Assembly: GCA_028023455.1 (NCBI GenBank)
Contig: JAQFVV010006273.1
Location: 2,850,001 to 2,914,000 of the forward strand
Reading direction: 5' to 3'
Source: Epiperipatus broadwayi
Taxonomy: Eukaryota; Onychophora; Udeonychophora; Euonychophora; Peripatidae
DNA: 64,000 nt
In this document: one piece after another, positions 12,306 through 24,100 of the stretch
Layout: each line of letters opens with the position of its first letter
Position numbering within the stretch: the first letter of the stretch is position 1
Made by a program: the position numbers and the translations under genes
The notes under the pieces: generated by a model
The model's database searches: none
The model's input: the letters and a program-made list of their open reading frames with translations, nothing else
What the model was told of the DNA's origin: nothing

Positions 12306-12456
12306 CTTTTAATTTTTTTAATATCTTTCCTGTCTGGTGTAACTTTTTATTTTCTTCACAAGAAAAAGTTGCTGAAGTTAGTTTAATAGCTATACAGTTA
12401 TTTACATTAATGCTATCAATCTTTGGTGATTCAAAATTTTTACTGGTTAAAAGTTC
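12306..12456 (-). CDS. ABCC-like exon G: linker and first strands of NBD1
   Basis: 151 bp: 50 codons plus one G (phase 1). It begins ELLTSKNFESPKIDSINVNN, then CIAIKLTSATFSCEENKKLH and QTGKILKKLK. This matches the ABCC linker to NBD1, '...IxIxnatfsWd'. The aromatic residue that normally stacks on adenine (the W of 'TFSW', the A-loop) is replaced by Cys here, reading TFSCEE. Acceptor acttacag, donor GTAGTA. The next exon, which should carry Walker A, is not recognisable between 12305 and 1. Confidence 0.88.
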
Positions 12457-15136
12457 CTGTAAGTAAAAAAACAAGTAAAGATAAACTAATTGAAAAATAT
12501 AGTATGAATATTTATATTTTACTATTTTGTTTTTATTAATAACTATCTCATCAGTTGTCAAAACATTTGAGTTTATAAAATGTTAGTGTGTACATGATTA
12601 TGTAGTTATGTGTGAAATATTTCTTTCTATGCACAAAAAATGGCAATCCTTAATTACTGATTTCTCAGAAACATTAGAAATGTAAACATGGTCATACTAT
12701 AATATAAAAAAATATACTTTACCAAAGAAGAACGTTTTGAATCATCAACTTTGGAAAACGTAATTTGTATATTAACGTTTGGGTTTTAATACTTAAAATC
12801 ACAGAGGACATGTGATTTAAATATTTTCTAATTATTAAAAATTAATGAAACATCTTTGCTTTATCAAAATTGTATTTTTTAATTAGTGAAAATATGAAAG
12901 GATTTTGTTGATCTGATAAAAAGATTATCTTTGTTATATGGCTTAATATTTATCTAAATTTTTTTACTATCTTGAACAATATTGTTTAAGTTATGATAAA
13001 AGCGTTTAAAAATTAATAGATGATTGTTGAATTTTATCTCAGATTATATTACATATAATCATCAACAGAATCCACTTGCATGGCCATTCCAACTCCCCCC
13101 AAAAAAAGATTAAATTAATTTCTCAGGAGTTGTATTTTATAATGACTACATAAATCAATTTATGATTTATAAATATAAAATGTACTCATTCATTTTTCTG
13201 TTTATATGAAATTTTGTATCGCTGTATTTTTTAATTTTTTTCTTCAGACAAGTTTTCCTTCTGAAATACTTTAATACCATGTCTAATTGAAATTATCCAA
13301 AGTATTTTACTTTTGATCCTATCATGCGATGAAAACAATCAATATTGCACATCTTTAGATACTCCTTATAATATATATGTATAAGCATCATCATCATTTT
13401 TAATTATTATCTATTTACTGCCAGATAAAGGTGTCTCCAAATTTAATCCAGTTTTTTTTTTATTTCTAGCCTCTCTTCTTTATATCATTTTACATGTGAT
13501 CTTTTTTTAGATCTTTTACATTTTTTCATAATCCAGTTTAAAATTTTAACTGACGAACTATTGTCATCTCTTCTAACATTATATCCAGCCCTGATAAATT
13601 TCAATCTCTTAATTCTTTCAATGATGTCAATAATACTTATTTAATATTTTACCCATGTATTTAGTTGTGTTCACTTTTTGTTACCCATGCCTCTCTTCAT
13701 ATTTTATTGATAGGCCTGGAGTCTCTGTATTGCTTTTCCATTAAGTGTTCAAATGTTAGATTCTTAAGTAAAAACAGGTAAAACACAATTATTAACAACC
13801 TTTGTTTTCATACACAAAAGCATAATCTCTTTTAATATTAAATTATTTCTACCAAAAGCACCCCAAATTTAAATCTATAATTGATTTCATCCATATCTGT
13901 AGCAATAATCTAACCAAGAATATTTTTGTAGTTGCTAATTATTTTTAATTAATCATTATCAACATGGTATTTCCACAAACCAAAAGAACAAGTTAGATTT
14001 AAAAGTGGTTTTACTACAGTATACCATATCCAGGTATTGAGAGAAGTTATAAAAATTACAAATGAATATGAGTTGCCATTATGCTTTGGATTTGTAGATT
14101 ATGAAAAGGCATTTGATTCTATAAACATTTCTTCAGTGATTAAAGCATTGGATCAAGGTATAAATCTAGGATGTCATATTTTAAAGAATATTTATAAAAA
14201 TGCAACAGCAACAATTAGATTACATAAGGATACTAGGAAAGTCAATATTGAGAAGGGTATAAAACAGGGTGAGTCCATATCTCCAAAACTTTTTACAGCA
14301 GTGCTGCAAGAAGTATTTTGTGTACTAAAATGGAAAGCTAATGAAGTGAAAGTAAATGGAGATTATTTAAATCATTTAGATTTTGCAGTTGATGTAGTTG
14401 TTTTTGGAAATAATGCTTCATAGCTGCAAGTAATGTTGCAGGAATTATCAGATGAAAGTAGGAAAGTAAAACTAAAGATAAATGTTAAAAAGACTAAAGT
14501 AATGTTCAATGGATTTTCTCAAAATATGAAAATAAAGATTAATTATGATGTGTTAGATGAAGTTAACAGCTATAAATATCTTGCTCAGATTAATTAATAC
14601 AGACGGAAACATAATGGATGAAAATAATCATAGAATTAAACTTGGTTGGAGTGTTTTTGATAAAAATAAGTTGATACTAAAAGGAAATCTGTCTATGTGT
14701 TTGAAAAGAAAGGCTTTTAATAAATGTGTTTTACCAGTTCTTACTTATAGATCTAAGACTTGGACTCTTAATAGAAGAGCAATACAGAGATTTCAGACCA
14801 TTCAAAGAAGTATGGAGAGATGCATGTTAGGAGTAACAAGAAGAGATCAAAAATGCAATATATAGGTAAGAGAACAAACAATGAAAGAATTAAAAGACTA
14901 AAGTGAAGTTGGGCTGAACATATTGCCAGAAGAGCTGATAATAGATGAACAATTGAAATCTTAAACTCAATTTCAAGAGATTTAAGAGACCCAGAAAGAG
15001 ACTACATGTGAGATGGATGGATGAAATAAGAAAGTGTGCAAGGCTGATGTGAAGAAGAAAAACTAAAGATCGGAGAAGATTGATTGAACTTGGAGAGACC
15101 ATCCTGAAGTGGACTGATAATTATTGATGATGATGA

Positions 15137-15176
<40 letters not shown>

Positions 15177-18100
15177 CAAGTCATATGCTTTCATAAGCTT
15201 GTATTTACAAATATGTAATATAGAGAGTGTACCAATAGTTCAAACAAGCTCTTAATTGATAAGTACGGTAAGAGAAAATATTTTAAATCTCTATCTGGAA
15301 TGTTGCCATTCCCAGACCAATTAGTTTTAAGCTTATGGTTCACCTCAGTGAGGATCTAGAACATTCAGATCCTAAATCTAAAATATCATCTCAAAAACAG
15401 CACTTATTTAAAATGTAATATTTAAGTAAAAACTCTGAAATTTTCAGACATGAAACTATCTTTAAATCCAGTTATTTAACTTAAATAGCTATATGGAACT
15501 GAAGTAAATTCTGATCTAGAATATATTAATAGCCTTATTATTGTCAAGGCCTTTAGCTTCCTTATTTGTGCATGCAACATATATATATATATATTGTAAC
15601 GATATATAAATATGTCGTTACATTAATTTAAAATAAAAACTTAAAAGTTCGCAAATAAAAGTAAAAAACTAAACACTAAAATTACAATGTTTGTTAAACA
15701 TATATACATTCACACAGATGCCAAACTTTAAAAATATATTTTTTAAAAAAAAAAAAACAAATAAATAAGTATTTGAACGTACTTTTTTATAAAAAAAGTA
15801 CAAGATTTAAAAATAAAAACAGGTATTAATTAATTCTTGTAATCTGTAAATGGAAATGATTGTTTATAAATTGTTTGAAAAGCAAGCTAGCCTTGGGCTC
15901 TTGTATAATTAAAATGATCTGATGAAAGATAGATAAGAAAATAAAGAGAAATTAGCTTGACCAATGGAAGCACCAAGCCTTGGCTCGGACTCTAACGAAA
16001 GTGATGGATTAGTGACGTTTTGGTGATTGAATCCTTGTGGATAATATAAAAAGGGAAATACAGTTTTTTCAAGGCAGTTCCAGCATTTTGTGTTTGAGAG
16101 ATGTGGTAGGATGCACATACCACACTATAAAAAAAATGAAAAGACTGTGATACCTTGAACCAGCTATTGCCATCTCCAGAACATTATCTTCCAATGGAGG
16201 CATCATGGGAATTAAAAGCAGAAACCTGGACTCTTCTACTGTGAGCTATGAACTTTACAAATTAACAACAACAAAAAAAAGTAATTAAGAACTTTCGTCA
16301 TTGTTTTTTTTTAAAGATTCAGCTAATTTAAATTTTAAAATGAACTCTTATTTGATTTTCAAATTAATAATTGATTGTTTAAATTTATATAGTTAAGTTT
16401 TGCTAAAATCATTTCCATTTTATTATTATTATTTGTAGTAATATTTATTGTAGAAATTATTAGATGCATTACATTTAAGTTGGGTATAGACATTGCAGAG
16501 ATTCGTTAGCGGTTGATTATGTTGTGGTTTTCACAGTCGATTAGAATATATAAGTCAACGATGCCACTGCGGTGTCTAATGATGAACACCAAAGGGTCTC
16601 CTGTATTCCCTTAGCACTTGACGTTATCGATTGACTTTGTATTTTGATCGGTTGTGTTTAATTTGGAATGTTTTTGACCATGGAATCTGTGCAGCCGATC
16701 TATACTCGACATTATAAAGCAAATTGTATAAAAATAATCTGTGCAAATGTATTTAAATGTTAAATTTAAGTTGGGTGTGAATTGCTATATAGTTTTGTAA
16801 AGTTATATTAAGGGAGGGTAATCTTAGGTTATTCATTTTGTAGTTGAATTGGTTCAATGGATTGGATATATTAGTGTAATTGTAGATGTAGTATGAGATC
16901 TGCTACGGGCAGGATTATATATATATATATATGCCACACACCTTCTGTTTGCCTATGGATGGGTTTGTAAGATGGCAAAGGACCGCAGTCCAGTCCTATG
17001 GAGTTTTATGTTTATTGTTCTACTCGCCAACATATGTCGCATTCCTGGTTGGTAGAGAGACAATTTTTTCTCTAATTCTACTTGCTGTTCAGATGTGCAT
17101 TCCTGACAGTATAGTATTTTGTGTTGTCGTATTTTCATGCTACATTGAATGCATAAATGTATCAGATGGATTGGCGCCAGTTTGATTGCGAAATTTGTTG
17201 CCTAAGGTTAAATCAGGGAAGAATATTTTCTTTTTAAATGCAGATCTATGTAGTCTATTCATACTCGACTCACTAAATAAATATTAAACTCATGGTTGTA
17301 ATTTACTTAAATGTAAAACTAAAGATTAATAGAAAAATCTAAAATGTTGAATTTATTCCTCAAAATTTAAATATTATTTTATAAGTGTGTAAATAAATAT
17401 TGTTATGTGTTAATTTCTGGCAGTGGCTTTTATTTATTTATATTTAAGATATAAAATTTATATTTCATTATCTCTGCTACTCCACTAAGCTAGTGACTTG
17501 GGCTAATGATCTGAATATTTAAATAAAGTGGAATCTTAACAGCGCGTATCTGCCTACTCTATAAATTTTTCTAGGTTTAAATGCCTAGATGGTGCCCCGT
17601 AGAGCAGATATCATAGTTTGCGGTTAGATTCGATCTTCACTTGCATTTTGATTGTTATAATTGGCATCCCAAGTGTGGCCTTACCTCAGAGATTGACCCT
17701 GAGAAGGGGAATTGATGATCATGAAATTTTCTATCTTTAATAAATCACGAGTGCCATGAGAATTTTAAAAGTGAATCATGCAAATAACATTTGTTGTTTT
17801 TTCTGAAATAAGTACATTTTTGTATTAATGTGAAGTTATAGCCAGATGTTTAATAAACCACTAGTACTTTTGAAAATAAATCATGCCCGTAATATTTTTC
17901 TGAAATTAGTATAAATATATTTGTTGTATTGACATGGAGTTGCAGATTGAAGTTTTGTTTAAAAAGTGCTGCCAGTAAGAAAAATTGCGCATATGTAGAG
18001 ATAAATTCGAGGAATAAAAACTAATAAATAAAACATAATAATAAATCTAAATCTTTTTTTTTTTTAAAAAGTCTTGTTAAATTAAAATCTAATCGTTCAA

Positions 18101-21056
18101 CTTGCCTAAGTAATAGTTAAAGGTAGGAGAAATGAAACTTGGAAGGGAGGGGGCAGAAATTTAGCTGGTAATAGGGAATCAATAGTCAACATTTTTTTTA
18201 ATCATTATATTTGTGTGTAATTACTGTTTTGTCTTTTAAAAAGGAAAAAAAGTTTTGTCCTTTTGAAATTTTTATATATAATCAATTTGTGTAACGAAAT
18301 TACTAACACTAAGTAAAGTCTTTTTTTTTTTTTAATGTTTTTGTTTTTTGAGGAAGTTTACTGATATGTAACGATATATAAATATGTCGTTACATTAATT
18401 TAAAATAAAAACTTAAAAGTTTGCAAATAAAAGTAAAAAACTAAACGCTAAAATTAAAATGTTTGTGAAACATATATACATTCGCACAGATGCCAAACTT
18501 TAAAAATATTTTTTAAAAAAAAAAAACAAATAAATAAGTATTTGAACATACTTTTTTATAAAAAAAGTACAAGATTTAAAAATAAAAACAGGTATAAATT
18601 AATTCTTGTAATCTGTAAATGGAAATGATTGTTTATAAATTGTTTGAAAAGCAAGCTAGCCTTGGGCTCTTGTATAATTAAAATGATCTGATGAAAGATA
18701 GATAAAAAAATAAAGAGAAATTAGCTTGACCAATGGAAGCACCAAGCCTTGGCTCGGACCCTAATGAAAGTGATGGATTAGTGACGTTTTGTTGATTGAA
18801 TCCGTGTGGATAATATAAAAAGGGAAATACAGTTTTTTCAAGGCGGTTCCAGCATTTTGTGTTTGAGAGATGTGGTAGGATGCACATACCACACTCTCTA
18901 TAAAAAAATGAAAAGACTGTGATACCTTGAACCAGCTATTGCCATCTCCAGAACATTATCTTCCAATGGAGGCATCGTGGGAATTAAAAGCAGAAACCTG
19001 GACCCTTCTATCGTGAGCTATGAACTTTACAAATTAACAACAAAAAAAAAAAGTAATTAAGAACTTTTGTCATTGTTTTTTTTTAAAGATTCAGCTAATT
19101 TAAATTTTAAAATGAACTCTTATTTGATTTTCCAATTAATAATTGATTGTTTAAGTTTATATAGTTAAGTTTTGCTAAAATCATTTCCATTTTATTATTA
19201 TTATTTGTAGTAGTATTTATTGTAGAAATTATTAAATGCATTACATTTAAGTTGGGTATAGACATTGCAGAGATTCGTTAGTGGTTGATTATGTTGTGGT
19301 TTTCACAGTCGATTAGAATATATAAGTCAACGATGCCACTGTGGTGTCTTATGATGAACTCCAAAGGGTCTCCTGTATTCCCTCAGCAATTGACGTTATC
19401 GATTGACTTTGTATTTTGATCGGTTGTGTTTAATTTGGAATGTTTTTGACCGTGGAATCTGTGCAGCCGATCTATATTCGACATTATAAAGCAAATTGTA
19501 TAAAAATAATCTGTGCAAATGTATTTAAATGTTAAATTTAAGTCGGGCATGAATTGCTATATAGTTTTGTAAAGTTATATTAAGGGAGGGTAATCTTAGG
19601 TTATTCATTTCGTAGTTGAATTGGTTCAATGGATTGGATATATTTGTGTAATTGTAGATGTAGTATGAGATCCGCTAGAGGCAGGATTATATATATATGC
19701 CACACACCTTCTGTTTGCCTATGGATGGGTTTGTAAGATGGCAAAGGACCGCAGTCCAGTCCTATGGAGTTTTATGTTTATTGTTCTACTCGCCAACAGA
19801 TGTCGCATTCCTGGTTGGTAGAGAGACAATTTTTTCTCTAATTCTACTTGCTGTTCAGATGTACATTCCTGACAGTATAGTATTTTGTGTTGTCGTATTT
19901 TCATGCTACATTGAATGCATAAATGTATCAGATGGATTGGCGCTGGTTTGATTGCGAAATTTGTTGCCTAAGGTTAAATCAGGGAAGAATATTTTCTTTT
20001 CAAATGCAGATCTATGTAGTCTATTCATACTCGACTCACTAAATAAATATTAAACTCATGGTTGTAATTTACTTAAATGTAAAACTAAAGATTAATAGAA
20101 AAATCTAAAATGTTGAATTTATTCCTCAAAATTTAAATATTATTTTATATGTGCGTAAATAAATATTGTTATGTGTTAATATCTGGCAGTGGCTTTTATT
20201 TATTTATATTTAAGATATAAATTAAGATATAGATTTTTATCTCTGTGTCTCCACTGAGCTAGTGACTTGGGCTAACGATCTGAATATTTAAATAAAGTGG
20301 AATCTTAACAGCGTGTATCTGCCTACTCTATAAATTTTTCTAGGTTTAAATGCCTAGATGGTGCCCCATAGAGCAGATATCATAGTTTGCGGTTAGATTC
20401 GATCTTCACTTTGCATTTCGATCGTTATAATATATATATATAGTAATCACTAAAGCAAGTCATATGTAGTGTGGCATTCCTTTTATAAGTTTGTATTTAC
20501 AATTATGTAATATAGAGACACAAAGGCCTTAAAGTTAAAATTATAGTAATCAATAAAGCAAGTCATGTGTAGTGTGACATTGCTTTTATAAGCTAGTATT
20601 TACAAATACTGTATGTAATATAGAGAGTGTGCCAATATTACATATATTACATATTTATAAATACAAGCTTATAAAAACAATGTCACCCTACATATGACTT
20701 GCTTTATTGATTACTATAATTTTACCTTTGAAATCTTTGCAATAATAAGGCTATTAATATATGGTAGATGTCAATTTAGTTCAGTCCCATATAGCTTGTT
20801 CAGTTATGTAGCTGAAGTTAAAAACATTTTCATGTCCCAAAATTTCAGAGTTTCTACTTATATATTATATTTTAAATAAGTGCTGGTTATGAATTGATAT
20901 TTTAAATCTAGGGTCTGAATGTTCTAGCTCCTCACTGAGGTGTGCCATAAGCTTGAAACTAATTGGTCTGGGGATAAGAATATTCCAGATAGAGATTTTA
21001 AATATTTCCTCTAACCACATTTATCAATTAAGAGCTTGTTTGAGCTATTGGTTCAG

Positions 21057-21143
<87 letters not shown>

Positions 21144-21145
21144 AG

Positions 21146-21187
<42 letters not shown>

Positions 21188-24100
21188 AAACTACCCCAAA
21201 TCCAAAATTCAACCAGACCAGCATAAAAATAATATTAAAACACTACCAAAGGTTTCACAGCTACAAGCAGACTTCTCAAGTGTAAAGAACTACAAAAACT
21301 ATACAATATATATAATATTAAACATTACCCACAAATCCATTCACTTCCCACCCACCCTTAATATTAAAAGAACTCTTAAATAAATTAATTGCTTCAAAAC
21401 AATAAATTTTCAATAATAAAGATTCTTTAATTCTTCTTTTGAATTTTGGATTTGGGTAGTTTTGATTATATATTGACTAGTTTAGATTTATGCTTGTAAT
21501 GTTTATATATATATATGTTATAGCTAGAGCTCACAAATAAGCTCTTAACAAGCTTAGTAGAATTCTGCAAAGCTTGCTAAGTGCTTATTCGTGAGATCTA
21601 TATATAACATTTGTCATACAAGCTTGTTAAATTAGGTCATGTGACATATAACTTTATTTCTTTTTAATATATATATTGAAATAATTAGGTTGTTTCACAT
21701 ATATAATTTGAAGTTCCTCCTTCTCCCCCCCCCCACACACACACAATTTTAAAACTGTCGAGATAAAATAAGAAAAAAAGCTGACACAGTTTCAAAAAAA
21801 AATAAAAGTTATAATGAAGAAATAAGAAGATGACAGCAATTTAAAATTAATATTTTAAAATATTAAAAGTACCATTAAAATGCAATTTTTGCAAAAGTTT
21901 AAAGTTTACAGATTATCAAAAAGAAGGCTGTAATTAACGATTAATAAAAAATAAAAATTGCTGTGGATTTAAAAATCAATAGCTGTTTTTTTAAAAACAT
22001 TAGATAAGAGTTATTAGAATCTTTTCCCGCCAAAAGCATAAAGAAATAAATAGGGGAGTAGAGATTGCTTAAGAGATTTTTTTTGTAACAAACATACAGT
22101 CAGAATGCATCAACGCTGTTATTAGAAAAATCCATATTATATGAATCCTAGCCCAACAAGGCTTGGAGAACAGTGAACAATAAAAAGAAGGAACTTATAA
22201 CTAATAAAAGATTAAATGAAGAAACAAGTGGTTAAAATATTATATCTTCAAATGTCTGAATAATTGAAAATAGCTTTCTCTCTCTTGGTTCAGCTATGAA
22301 GTAAAAGAAATCAAGGTCTGTGAACTGCCCATCGGCTTGTCAAGCTCTCAGAACCCCTCATTGATTGGAAAAGTGATAGAATAAATTGCCTCTGGATTCA
22401 GCAGATATAGGTTCAGGTAGGAAAATTGTACATTTTTTATAACCTATTATGATAAGTAAAAATATTTCACAAATTGTATTTCTTATTGATATAATGAAAT
22501 GTTGCTTTTAAATTAATTGATTGTAACTAAAACAAAAGCGAAATATATTTAAAAATGGAATGCAGTGGAGTAACAGATGAAATAAAAATATTTTGTAAGA
22601 TATGTTTATTAAGATAATCTATGATTTAATAAAATGTCATTTTTCTGGATTGATTGATTATTAAAATGCTTTTAAATAATAAGAAAACAAAACGATTTAT
22701 TCTGAATAACTGTCATGATTTTAGAAAAAAACTTTGATAGAATGAATTGCCTCTGGAACCACACATACTTAAATTAAGGAAATGTTTATATATGTTGATT
22801 AAGGAATAATAATATAATGTCATTCAAATAATGACTTCAAAATATAGTGATATGATGAATGGGTGGTTCAAACCCACACTGAATATAATAATATAATGTT
22901 CTTTCAAGTAATGACTTCAAAATATAGTTATATGGTGAATGGGTGGTTCAAACCCACACTGAATATAATAATATAATCTTCTTTCAAATAATGACTTCAA
23001 AATGTAATGATATAGTGAATGGGTGGTGCAAACTCACACTGAATATAATAATATAATGTTCTTTCAAATAATGACATGAAAATATAGTGATATGGTGAAT
23101 AAGTAGTTAAAACCCACACTGAATGTGATAAGAAACAATAAATCTCTTCCCAATAATGACTTCAAATTGTATTGATATGATAAATAAGTGGTTCAAACCC
23201 ACACATATATGATTTGTAAAATAAAAAATTAATAATTTGGGATTCCTGGATTAAAACACATAATCCTCAATTCATAGATAAAGTAAATATTTCAAGATAC
23301 TTGGATAGAATAAACACTTCAAGATACCTAAGCACATTAATGACTGCTATACACATGGATATGTATCTATGCAGATGAGGGAGCTTCAAACCTCGAAGGA
23401 CAATTCCCACTCAGGAACAATCAGAAAACATCTGTGATGTGCACATGGATAGGAAGACAGTCTGTATAGAGACTGTCAGCAAACTTTTCCTTCCTCTTCT
23501 TTAAGAACTTTAATTCACATTGTTGTTAAATAAAATTGTTGTTTCAAAATAAATGATATCATTTGTCGATTTCATTTACATCATTCATCCATTTATGCAC
23601 TAGTTCACAAGAATCTCATGCCTCCTGAGCTATGTTTGGCATAACCAGATGGTGGTAAGTAATGTTGTAGTGAGATGGAACTCTAGTGCACCATTTGGGA
23701 AACCAAACATAAATTTCTAGATGCTTCCAGTCTCTATGGCACTACATCCTCTGATGAGCAGGAAATATTGCTATGGAGGGGGGGGACATCTGCATTGTGG
23801 AATGCCAATTGATAGTTCCTTCCTGCAACATGCTTATTAGGAAATAATTACAACCGATGTAAATAAGTTGGATGACCTTGTCCGGTTACAATATATATAT
23901 AATAAAAAGTCAGATGTCTCATGACTTATATATAGCTTAAATTTAACAATATGTAAAATTAAGAGCATTTGTTTATGTAAACAAATTTTACACTTGTTTG
24001 GTGGTTTTGGTAAAACGCCATCTGTTGAACATAAATAACAAGTGATAGCAAGTTACGTGAATAACTTGTTTTTATTTTTCATAAATGTACCTTTAAAGTT

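Noticed and set aside
15909-16118. 69-codon minus frame duplicated at 18678-18887
   Set aside because: Same reason: inside the LTR pair, no recognisable motif.
16931-17185. 84-codon plus frame repeated almost identically at 19697-19951
   Set aside because: It lies in both copies of the 2.07-kb LTR; conservation is due to DNA duplication, the frame has no known domain, and one copy differs by missense changes with no sign of coding constraint.
23752-23785. CTGATGAG followed by GAAAT, hammerhead-like
   Set aside because: Only four bases separate core and GAAA, so no stem II can form, and the base at the cleavage position would be G.
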